Assembly (NCBI GenBank): GCA_964459305.1
Contig: CAYWNA010000245.1
Location: 1 to 20,463 of the forward strand
Origin: CAYWNA01 sp964459305
Lineage (GTDB): Bacteria > Planctomycetota > Planctomycetia > Pirellulales > Pirellulaceae
DNA: 20,463 bases
Reading direction: 5' to 3'
Part shown: in pieces, positions 14,919 through 20,463 of the stretch
Position numbering within the stretch: position 1 is the first letter of the stretch
Layout: every line of letters begins with the position of its first letter
The notes under the pieces: model-generated
The model's input: only the letters and a program-made list of their open reading frames with translations
Database searches by the model: none
Told to the model about the DNA's origin: nothing
Translations under genes and position numbers: made by a program

Positions 14919-15986
14919 ATGACATGGGCCGGAATCGAAGGACATGACGGGATTGCAGAGCAGTTTCGCCGCGCGCTGCGTCTGGGCCGCTTTTCGAGCA
15001 CTTTCTTGTTCATAGGCCCGGCGGGAATCGGAAAGGGCCTCTTTGCAGGTAAGCTGGCCCAGGCGCTACTATGCGAAACTCACGCCGAAGAGGATGTTGA
15101 TCCCTGTGGACACTGCCCAGCCTGCCAGCAAGTCCAAGCCCGTTCGCACCCCGATCTGGTGATCGTATCTAAGCCAAAGGACCGGAGCTTCATCCCCATC
15201 GAGGTGTTCATCGGCGATCGCGATCACCGGATGCGCGAGGGTCTTTGCCATAGTATCTCCCTGAAGCCATTTCGAGGCGGCCGGAAGATCGCAATCATTG
15301 AGGATGCGGATTTCCTTAACCAGGAGGGCGCGAACTGTCTGCTGAAGACCTTGGAGGAGCCGCCTCCAAAGTCGTTACTAATCTTGATCGGGACAAGCGA
15401 GCAGAAGCAACTGCCCACGATACGCTCGCGATGTCAGATCATCCGCTTTCGGTCCTTGCCTGAAGACACAGTTGCCGAACTGCTGGTGTCGCGGGGCCTG
15501 ATCGACGATCCCGATCAGGCTGCGCGCATGGCTGCCCTATCAGGTGGCAGCCTCCAGCGGGCCTTGGATCTTGCGGACGAATCACTTGACGAATTTCGCC
15601 AATTGCTGATGGCGGAGTTAAGCCGGCCGGATTGGGATGCCGTTGCGTTCTCCAAGACGGTCATTCAGTTCGTGGACGAAGCCGGCAAAGACGCCCCGCC
15701 GCGCCGGGCACGCATGAGCCAACTGATTGGCTTCGCTGCCGAGTTCTACCGCCAACTGATGCGTTCGCTCAGTGGACTCGTGGTCCAGGGCGATGACGCG
15801 CTGCGCAAAGCCATCGTCGCCTCGCAAAACTCGTGGCCGGGTGACGCGGAAACCGCTGCAGCCTGCCTGGAGCGTTGCCTGGACACTGAAGCACACGTGT
15901 TAGCAAACGCCAACCAGGCGACTTTGCTTGAATGCTGGCTGGATGAACTGGCGACGATAGCTCGGACAGAATGTCCCCTCTCATGA
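14919..15986 (+). CDS. holB: DNA polymerase III delta-prime subunit
   Basis: This 355-residue clamp-loader AAA+ protein contains a Walker A-like GPAGIGKG (33-40). Four zinc-ligand cysteines follow: C52 and the CGHCPAC group C63, C66, C69. Also present are the region IIEDADFLNQEGANCLLKTLEEPP (about 127-149) and the SRC motif (170-172) that holds the arginine finger. The Walker A ends in Gly rather than Thr/Ser, consistent with delta-prime subunits that do not hydrolyse ATP. The C-terminal third is the helical collar domain. The gene is coupled to tmk upstream and overlaps yjbQ tail-to-tail by 6 bp. Confidence 0.95.
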   Translation: MTWAGIEGHDGIAEQFRRALRLGRFSSTFLFIGPAGIGKGLFAGKLAQALLCETHAEEDVDPCGHCPACQQVQARSHPDLVIVSKPKDRSFIPIEVFIGDRDHRMREGLCHSISLKPFRGGRKIAIIEDADFLNQEGANCLLKTLEEPPPKSLLILIGTSEQKQLPTIRSRCQIIRFRSLPEDTVAELLVSRGLIDDPDQAARMAALSGGSLQRALDLADESLDEFRQLLMAELSRPDWDAVAFSKTVIQFVDEAGKDAPPRRARMSQLIGFAAEFYRQLMRSLSGLVVQGDDALRKAIVASQNSWPGDAETAAACLERCLDTEAHVLANANQATLLECWLDELATIARTECPLS

Positions 15987-16406
15987 CTCGTCGCCCTGCA
16001 GCGTGAGCACCAGTCGCCGACGGCCGCCCGCGTTTCGGTGTTCGCACAAATAGATCCCTTGCCAAGTCCCCAAGGCCAGACGACCCTGGCAAACGGGAAT
16101 GGTCAACGACGCGCCGATTAGCGACGATTTCATGTGGGCTGGCATGTCGTCGCGGCCCTCAAGTGAGTGCTCGTAGGGGGCGTCTTCTGGCACGATCGAG
16201 CTAATTAAAGACTCCATATCCACCCTTACTTCGGGCGATGCGTTTTCGTTCAATGTCAGCGAAGCGGACGTGTGTTGCAGGAAAAGACTCAAAAGGCCCA
16301 CCCGTACGCTTCGTAGCTCGGGTAAACCATCAATAATGTACGGTGTAATCAGGTGGAACCCGCGCGGCATCGGCGGCAGAGTCAGGCTGCGTTGGTACCA
16401 AGTCAT
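15981..16406 (-). CDS. yjbQ: YjbQ family protein (UPF0047)
   Basis: This 141-residue protein matches the compact YjbQ/UPF0047 family throughout. Visible signatures are LFLQHTSASLTLNEN (41-55), a D-x-E segment (64-66), YEHSLEGRDDMPAHMKSSLIG (78-98) and LGTWQGIYLCEHR (112-124). The conserved histidines H45, H80, H91 and H123 are the likely metal or active-site residues. Some members can weakly replace thiamine-phosphate synthase, but the physiological role is uncertain. It converges on holB, overlapping it by 6 bp, and has only a weak GAGA upstream of its ATG. Confidence 0.93.
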   Translation of the reverse strand: MTWYQRSLTLPPMPRGFHLITPYIIDGLPELRSVRVGLLSLFLQHTSASLTLNENASPEVRVDMESLISSIVPEDAPYEHSLEGRDDMPAHMKSSLIGASLTIPVCQGRLALGTWQGIYLCEHRNAGGRRRLVLTLQGDES

Positions 16407-16544
16407 TGATGTATCTCGTTGTGTGAAAGTGACTTCGGGAAATACCCCCAGGTTACCTCACCGGCTTGTTCTCGCCAGTCCGAGCGATCGCTGAACGGAT
16501 CGGGAAATTCTTTCGATAATTTCCGAAATGTTAAAATGGGAAAC

Positions 16545-16572
16545 TTGACATTCGGTCTCAGCGAAGAATAAT
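16545..16572 (+). promoter_or_regulatory. Sigma-70-like promoter for the small conserved gene
   Basis: TTGACA (16545-16550) is a perfect -35 box. AATAAT (16567-16572), five of six to TATAAT, follows after 16 bp. The surroundings are AT-rich in a GC-rich window. Predicted transcription starts near 16579, about 245 bases before the ATG at 16824. Confidence 0.65.
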
Positions 16573-16706
16573 AATACGTTTTACTGCTGAAAGCGACATC
16601 CCGCCCAGGCTCGGATTCTAGCCGTTTCCTGCGAGTATCCGAAGAGCAGTGGATGCCTTTGTGGTGCTGTCCGAGCTTGAATTGATGTTCGACCGAGTCA
16701 CATTTT

Positions 16707-16770
16707 TCGCACGAAGCTAAGGGAATGCGATCACGCGGTTCGTTGTCCGTCCGCCGGGATTATCGTGCGA
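16707..16770 (+). other. Leader inverted repeat
   Basis: TCGCACGA (16707-16714) and TCGTGCGA (16763-16770) are perfect 8-bp inverted arms enclosing 48 bases that contain a further GCGG/CCGC pairing. In the predicted leader this could close a branched RNA structure ending about 53 bases before the ATG. Function is unknown. Confidence 0.35.
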
Positions 16771-16823
16771 GGCTCAGGTAGATTTTCTAAAACGTTTCAG
16801 GTTTTTGGAGGTTTCGGAGTACG

Positions 16824-17048
16824 ATGACGAACGTACGGAATGTGTTTGAGGCGATTTTGAAGTACGGCCACGACGAAGACTTCGTTCCGCTGGAGTCGGA
16901 GCACTTCTCCCCCACGAATGCCCCGGCGGGCTCGTCGGAGAAGATTCACGCGCTGCGGAAGCGAGTCGAGTTGGGGTTGCCGCTGTGGCACGACGACGAC
17001 CGGATGGACTACAGCGGTCTGACCGGCGCAGTTCGTCCTCGCGAATAG
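16824..17048 (+). CDS. Small conserved planctomycete protein of unknown function
   Basis: This 74-residue soluble, acidic protein has no signal peptide or membrane segment. Its second half, SSEKIHALRKRVELGLPLWH followed by DDDRMDYSGLTG, resembles a short protein I recall as widespread in planctomycetes; a homology search would confirm that. The predicted make-up is a helical N-terminus (FEAILKYGHD), a loop with Pro and Gly, a basic helix and a Trp-His-Asp-rich tail. GGAG at 16816-16819 (4 bases before the ATG) or GGAGG at 16807-16811 (12 bases) could serve as ribosome binding site. It has its own promoter, long leader and strong terminator, so it is probably a monocistronic, well-expressed gene. 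No function is assigned. Confidence 0.85.
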   Translation: MTNVRNVFEAILKYGHDEDFVPLESEHFSPTNAPAGSSEKIHALRKRVELGLPLWHDDDRMDYSGLTGAVRPRE

Positions 17049-17077
17049 CACACTTCAATCGCTTTGCTCAAACCACA

Positions 17078-17104
17078 AAGGGCGTCCTTCGGGACGCCTT
17101 TTTT
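17078..17104 (+). terminator. Strong intrinsic terminator
   Basis: The stem GGCGTCC/GGACGCC (17081-17087 and 17092-17098) is closed by a stable TTCG tetraloop and extended by A-T and G-T pairs at its base. Six T residues (17099-17104) follow at once. It lies 29 bases after the stop of the small conserved gene. Confidence 0.93.
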
Positions 17105-17128
17105 GTTTGTTTGGCACGCGCCGGGGAT

Positions 17129-17152
17129 GGGGTCAACTCTTTACACTTGACA
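17129..17152 (+). repeat. Left terminal inverted repeat
   Basis: This 24-bp repeat starts GGGGTCAACTC and ends CACTTGACA. It is the exact reverse complement of 18125-18148. Its last six bases double as the -35 box of the transposase promoter. Confidence 0.95.
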
Positions 17153-17175
17153 TCCGACTGAGCAGGTGATATTCT
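17147..17175 (+). promoter_or_regulatory. Transposase promoter partly inside the terminal repeat
   Basis: TTGACA (17147-17152) is the inner end of the left terminal repeat. TATTCT (17170-17175) follows at the ideal 17 bp. The ATG lies only 6 bases after the -10 box, so the transcript would be leaderless or nearly so; no ribosome binding site is present. Confidence 0.6.
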
Positions 17176-17181
17176 GGCCCC

Positions 17182-18144
17182 ATGGCACGACCGATTCGAG
17201 TGGAATTTGCCGATGCCGTCTATCATGTGACGGCTCGCGGCAACGAGCGAAAGGCGATCTTCCGCGATGATCGCGACCGTGAGCGGTTTCTGGAAACGGT
17301 AGAGGATGCTCACGATCGATATGGACTAGTGATCCACGCCTACTGCCTGATGCCCAACCATTACCACCTGCTGATACAAACACCCCGTGCCAATTTGAGC
17401 TCTGCCATCGGCTGGCTGCAAACGACCTACACCATCCGTTTCAACCGGCGTCATCGGCGAAGTGGACATCTCTATCAGGGCCGCTTCAAGGCGCATCTGG
17501 TCGAAGCCGATGAGTACGCGCGGCAATTGATACAGTACATCCACCTGAATCCTGTGCGGCCGAAAAACAAACGCAAGCCAATCCCGGTAGATCGTCAAGG
17601 CGAGCTTGAGGCGTATCGCTGGAGCAGTCATCCGGCCTATGCAGGACGCGCAAAACGTCTAGCATCTTCCTGGCTGTGCACAGACTGGCTCAGCTACTTT
17701 GGCCGGACTCGGCGCGCGGCCCATACCGAGTACCGGCGACAGATTCGTCAGATGTTTGGCCAGGTGGCAAGGTCGCCGTGGAAGGAACTCCGTCCGGGCG
17801 GCTTGGTGCTGGGGGGTGAGGCGTTGTGGGAAAGGACCTGTGAACTGATCGGGGACTCGGAGGCGCAGGAAGAAATCCGCTGGTGTCGTCGAGCGGGCGC
17901 GGACGAGGTATCCCGCCGTGTTGCATCGCTGGCTGAGCAAGAGACAGACCGTCGAGTGGCCATCTGGTTGCGGGTGCGCGTGGGTGGTGAGCGCATGACG
18001 GACTTGGCGAGCGATTATGGCTACCGCGACGGCAGCGGCGTCCATCAGGTCGTCAAGCGGTTGGAGAAAAGGGCCGAAACCGACCGTGCCCTGTCTCGCC
18101 GACTTCAGGAGCTGACCGACGCCGTGTCAAGTGTAAAGAGTTGA
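17182..18144 (+). CDS. REP-associated tyrosine transposase-like (Y1_Tnp) protein with C-terminal HTH-like domain
   Basis: This 320-residue protein has a Y1/HUH transposase domain in about residues 1-130. The metal-binding HUH motif is H60-Y61-H62 in CLMPNHYHLLIQT. The probable catalytic tyrosine is Y119 in IQYIHLNPVR, the family hallmark, and the conserved SGHLYQGRFKAHLVE segment is present (94-108). The remaining half is longer than in minimal transposases; the part near 250-310 (LRVRVGGERMTDLASDYGY, then HQVVKRLEKR) looks like a DnaA C-terminal-like helix-turn-helix. Enzymes of this class cut and join single-stranded DNA at hairpin ends. The ATG at 17182 starts the usual MARPIR-type N-terminus. 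The stop codon lies inside the right terminal repeat. Confidence 0.93.
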   Translation: MARPIRVEFADAVYHVTARGNERKAIFRDDRDRERFLETVEDAHDRYGLVIHAYCLMPNHYHLLIQTPRANLSSAIGWLQTTYTIRFNRRHRRSGHLYQGRFKAHLVEADEYARQLIQYIHLNPVRPKNKRKPIPVDRQGELEAYRWSSHPAYAGRAKRLASSWLCTDWLSYFGRTRRAAHTEYRRQIRQMFGQVARSPWKELRPGGLVLGGEALWERTCELIGDSEAQEEIRWCRRAGADEVSRRVASLAEQETDRRVAIWLRVRVGGERMTDLASDYGYRDGSGVHQVVKRLEKRAETDRALSRRLQELTDAVSSVKS

Positions 18145-18148
18145 CCCC
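18125..18148 (-). repeat. Right terminal inverted repeat
   Basis: This is the exact reverse complement of 17129-17152. It encodes the last residues of the transposase (VSSVKS) and its TGA stop at 18142-18144. Confidence 0.95.
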
Positions 18149-18164
18149 CTCGCGACCCCCTCGC
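18143..18164. repeat. 11-bp tandem duplication at the right end of the element
   Basis: GACCCCCTCGC occurs twice in direct succession (18143-18153 and 18154-18164). The first copy starts inside the right terminal repeat and the second ends 3 bases before the ribosome binding site of the next gene. It may be a scar of imprecise insertion or a slippage duplication. Confidence 0.6.
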
Positions 18165-18178
18165 TACGGAGTTTTGAG

Positions 18179-19153
18179 GTGACGCAGATCAAGCGTATTT
18201 TGGTGACCGGAGGAGCCGGTTTTTTGGGCTCGCATTTGTGTGAGCGGCTGGTGGATGCCGGTCACGATGTGATTTGTTTGGACAACTTCTTTACGAGTCA
18301 GAAGTCGAATGTGGCGCATTTGCTGGACAGGCCGAATTTCGAACTGATCCGGCACGATATCACTGTTCCCGTATGGCTGGAACTCGACGAGATCTACAAC
18401 CTCGCCTGCCCCGCCGCCCCGGGACACTACCAATACAATCCCATCAAGACCGTCAAGACGTCGGTGCTGGGGTCGATCAACGTGCTGGGAATGGCCAGAC
18501 GCTGCCGGGCCAAAGTCCTTCAGGCCTCGACCAGCGAAGTGTATGGCGATCCGGATGTCCATCCGCAACCTGAATCGTACCACGGCAACGTGAATCCGAT
18601 TGGCCCGCGGGCCTGTTACGACGAAGGGAAACGAGCCGCGGAGACGTTGTTCATGGACTATCACCGGATGAACGGCGTGAACATGCGGATCGTGAGGATC
18701 TTCAACACGTACGGGCCCCGCATGCACCCGTTTGACGGTCGTGTGGTTTCGAATTTCATTCGCCAAGCGTTGGCCGAAGACGACATCACGGTTTTCGGTG
18801 ACGGTTCACAAACTCGGTCATTCTGCTACCGAGACGATCTGGTGGAAGGGATAATCCGCATGATGGAAGGGCCGGACGATTTCGTCGGTCCGGTGAATCT
18901 GGGGAATCCCGACGAGTTCACGATTCGCCAATTGGCCGAGTTGGCGATCGAGCTGACCGGTTCTCGCTCGGAGATCACCTACAAACCACTTCCGGAAGAT
19001 GATCCGAAACAGCGACGTCCGGACATCACGCTGGCAGGAGAACGACTCGGCTGGAGTCCGACCATACCGCTGCGCGAGGGTTTGGCTACAACGGTCGACT
19101 GGTTTCGATCAATCAAGCTCGATCACTACAGGGCACCTACGCCGAACTACTAA
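18179..19153 (+). CDS. UDP-glucuronate decarboxylase (UDP-xylose synthase)
   Basis: This 324-residue short-chain dehydrogenase-type enzyme binds NAD through GGAGFLGSHL (11-20). The STSEVYGDP segment (118-125) and Y147-x3-K151 (YDEGK) form the active site, with E120 as a conserved residue of decarboxylases. NLACPAAPGHYQYNPIKT (74-91) and FNTYGPRMHPFDGRVVSNFI (175-194) are diagnostic of UDP-xylose synthases rather than 4,6-dehydratases. It converts UDP-glucuronate to UDP-xylose. The start is GTG, with GGAG at 18168-18171 seven bases upstream. A transposase element ends only 20 bp before that ribosome binding site. The next gene uses the same substrate, pointing to nucleotide-sugar supply for exopolysaccharide or lipopolysaccharide. 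Confidence 0.95.
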   Translation: MTQIKRILVTGGAGFLGSHLCERLVDAGHDVICLDNFFTSQKSNVAHLLDRPNFELIRHDITVPVWLELDEIYNLACPAAPGHYQYNPIKTVKTSVLGSINVLGMARRCRAKVLQASTSEVYGDPDVHPQPESYHGNVNPIGPRACYDEGKRAAETLFMDYHRMNGVNMRIVRIFNTYGPRMHPFDGRVVSNFIRQALAEDDITVFGDGSQTRSFCYRDDLVEGIIRMMEGPDDFVGPVNLGNPDEFTIRQLAELAIELTGSRSEITYKPLPEDDPKQRRPDITLAGERLGWSPTIPLREGLATTVDWFRSIKLDHYRAPTPNY

Positions 19154-19278
19154 GCAGTACTCAGGAACAAATGCGCGGTACGCGATGCTGAACTTCAGGA
19201 GAATGCGACCGTTTCTATCCGTTCAAACGTGCGAACATCTATCAAGTCTATTAGGTCCGCTCAGGGGAGAACGATCAT

Positions 19279-20289
19279 ATGGCCAAGTACTTGGTGACCG
19301 GTGCGGCTGGTTTCATCGGTTCCAGCGTGAGCAGACGGCTTCTGGACAGAGGTGACCAGGTTGTCGGACTGGACAATCTGAACGACTACTACGACGTGCG
19401 ACTAAAAAAAGACCGCCTTGAGCGGCTGGCGAGCCAACAACGGTTCGCCTTTCGGCAAATCGAGTTGGCGGACCGAGCCGCAATGAGCTCGCTGTTTCAG
19501 GAGCAAGGCTTCGACATCGTGGTGCATTTGGCCGCGCAGGCCGGCGTGCGATATTCCTTGGAGAATCCGCACGCTTACGTCGACAGTAATCTGGTCGGCT
19601 TCGTGAACATCCTGGAGGGCTGCCGGCATCACTCCGTGAGGCATCTCGTCTATGCGTCGTCTAGTTCCGTCTATGGAGCGAATACCGACATGCCGTTTTC
19701 GGTGCACCACAACGTCGATCACCCAGTCAGTTTGTACGCGGCCACGAAGAAAGCCAACGAACTGATGGCACACACCTACAGCCACTTGTACGGGCTGCCG
19801 ACGACGGGTCTGCGTTTCTTCACCGTATATGGTCCTTGGGGACGGCCGGATATGGCGCTGTTCAAATTCACGAAAGCGATTCTGCAGGATCGCCCGATCG
19901 ACGTTTACAACCACGGTAAAATGAGACGTGACTTCACGTACATTGACGATATCGTGGAGGGCGTCGTACGTGTCGCAGATCGACTGCCGGAGCCGAATTC
20001 GGCCTGGTCCGGCGCGACGCCCGATCCCGGCACAAGCCGGGCACCCTACAAGATCTACAACATCGGCAACAATCAACCTGTGGAGTTGATGCATTTCATC
20101 GAGGCCTTGGAGAAATGCCTCGATCGGGAGGCCCAGAAGAACATGATGCCCATGCAACTGGGCGACGTTCCAGAAACCTATGCCGACGTGGATGACCTAA
20201 TGCGCGACGTTGATTTCCGGCCTGCCACTCCAATCGAAGAAGGGATTGCCAAGTTCGTCGAGTGGTACCGGGAATACTATGGAGTCTGA
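19279..20289 (+). CDS. UDP-glucuronate 4-epimerase-like NAD-dependent epimerase
   Basis: This 336-residue extended short-chain dehydrogenase has NAD-binding GAAGFIG (8-14), catalytic SSSSVYG (127-133) and Y153-x3-K157 (YAATK). The family-specific segments are LDNLNDYYDVRLKKDRL (31-47), QAGVRYSLENPHAYVDSNL (87-105), RFFTVYGPWGRPDMALFKF (179-197) and MRRDFTYIDDIVEG (215-228). Together these point to epimerases making UDP-galacturonate from UDP-glucuronate; a related UDP-sugar epimerase is possible. GGGGAG at 19264-19269 is 9 bases before the ATG. It follows the decarboxylase gene after 125 bp with no clear promoter or terminator between, so co-transcription is likely. Confidence 0.93.
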   Translation: MAKYLVTGAAGFIGSSVSRRLLDRGDQVVGLDNLNDYYDVRLKKDRLERLASQQRFAFRQIELADRAAMSSLFQEQGFDIVVHLAAQAGVRYSLENPHAYVDSNLVGFVNILEGCRHHSVRHLVYASSSSVYGANTDMPFSVHHNVDHPVSLYAATKKANELMAHTYSHLYGLPTTGLRFFTVYGPWGRPDMALFKFTKAILQDRPIDVYNHGKMRRDFTYIDDIVEGVVRVADRLPEPNSAWSGATPDPGTSRAPYKIYNIGNNQPVELMHFIEALEKCLDREAQKNMMPMQLGDVPETYADVDDLMRDVDFRPATPIEEGIAKFVEWYREYYGV

Positions 20290-20337
20290 GAGAGAGCAGA
20301 CAATCGGCAGGTTGGGAGATTGAATCTGGTCAATCCA

Positions 20338-20356
20338 GGCACGTTGGAAACGTGCC
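20338..20356. terminator. Compact perfect hairpin after the epimerase gene
   Basis: GGCACGTT (20338-20345) and AACGTGCC (20349-20356) pair perfectly around a 3-nt GGA loop. It lies 49 bp after the epimerase stop. No T-run follows, so it may be a dispersed palindromic repeat or an RNA-end stabiliser rather than a classical terminator. Confidence 0.5.
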
Positions 20357-20418
20357 CCACGAGGGCGGAGGAATGTGTTTGTATGCCATCCGCGGGCAAA
20401 TCTGACCCGTAGCCGAAC

Positions 20419-20462
20419 TCGCCAGAGTTTGGTTTTCGCCCACGCGGCCCAAAGTCTGGCGA
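20419..20462. repeat. Imperfect inverted repeat at the right edge
   Basis: TCGCCAGAGTTTGG (20419-20432) and CCAAAGTCTGGCGA (20449-20462) match at 13 of 14 positions around a 16-nt loop. The preceding bases (GTAGCCGAAC) would extend the left arm if the sequence continues symmetrically beyond the window. Confidence 0.65.
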
Positions 20463-20463
20463 C

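Larger units (their letters stand above)
16407..16823. other. 417-bp non-coding region upstream of the small conserved gene
   Basis: No credible gene is seen here. It contains a GGAAATT/AATTTCC inverted repeat (16503-16509 and 16518-16524, 8-nt loop) and a good promoter at 16545-16572. A TCGGAT/ATCCGA pair (16611-16616 and 16637-16642) and an 8-bp pair at 16707-16770 follow. If the promoter is used, the transcript carries a leader of roughly 240 bases, long enough for a structured regulatory RNA. I recognise no known riboswitch. Confidence 0.5.
17129..18148 (+). mobile_element. Y1-transposase element with perfect 24-bp terminal inverted repeats
   Basis: This 1020-bp unit consists of one transposase gene bounded by perfect 24-bp inverted repeats at 17129-17152 and 18125-18148. 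It sits between the terminator of the small conserved gene and the ribosome binding site of the UDP-glucuronate decarboxylase gene. No clear target-site duplication is seen. The intact gene and identical ends suggest a complete, perhaps recently moved, element. Confidence 0.8.

Noticed and set aside
19154..19278. Promoter between the decarboxylase and epimerase genes
   Set aside because: No -35/-10 pair with acceptable spacing was found, only a ribosome binding site.

Overview
The window reads as a stretch of a GC-rich planctomycete chromosome, most likely Pirellulales-like. This is inferred from gene content: exported PQQ-type beta-propellers, a DUF1080 (3-keto-glycoside hydrolase) protein, a short conserved protein ending in a LPLWHDDDRMDYSGL-type motif, a Y1 (RAYT-like) transposase bounded by inverted repeats, and heptanucleotide repeats. 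No rRNA, tRNA or CRISPR array was seen.

Region 1 (1-12313) is an exported carbohydrate/redox cluster. A gene cut off by the left edge (1-333) is followed by three minus-strand genes: an alpha-glucuronidase (GH67)-like glycoside hydrolase (6703-4568), a DUF1080 protein (4532-3807) and a 1075-residue protein joining a signal peptide, a SAM-methyltransferase-like Rossmann domain and PQQ-type beta-propellers (3647-420). Diverging from them across a 190-bp gap are a secreted beta-propeller protein (6894-8972) and a second copy of the methyltransferase-propeller fusion (9071-12313). Both fusions keep the same spaced His/Cys cluster, and both carry 7-bp-period repeats in an inter-domain linker. A periplasmic oxidise-then-cleave route for uronate-containing glycans is a reasonable hypothesis, but it is inference.

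Region 2 (12224-16406) is mostly housekeeping. On the minus strand are rpiA and a Gfo/Idh/MocA oxidoreductase; the oxidoreductase tail overlaps the second fusion gene tail-to-tail by 90 bp. Divergent from rpiA is tmk-holB, whose end overlaps yjbQ by 6 bp.

Region 3 (16407-17107) is a monocistronic unit: a 417-bp non-coding leader with a good sigma-70-like promoter, a 74-codon conserved small gene and a strong intrinsic terminator.

Region 4 (17129-18148) is a 1020-bp Y1-transposase element with perfect 24-bp terminal inverted repeats. The left repeat supplies a -35 box and the transposase stop codon lies in the right repeat. It sits directly in front of a UDP-glucuronate decarboxylase gene (18179-19153), followed by a UDP-glucuronate 4-epimerase-like gene (19279-20289). 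These two would draw UDP-glucuronate towards UDP-xylose and UDP-galacturonate for surface polysaccharide. The right edge holds a compact hairpin and most of a second imperfect inverted repeat.
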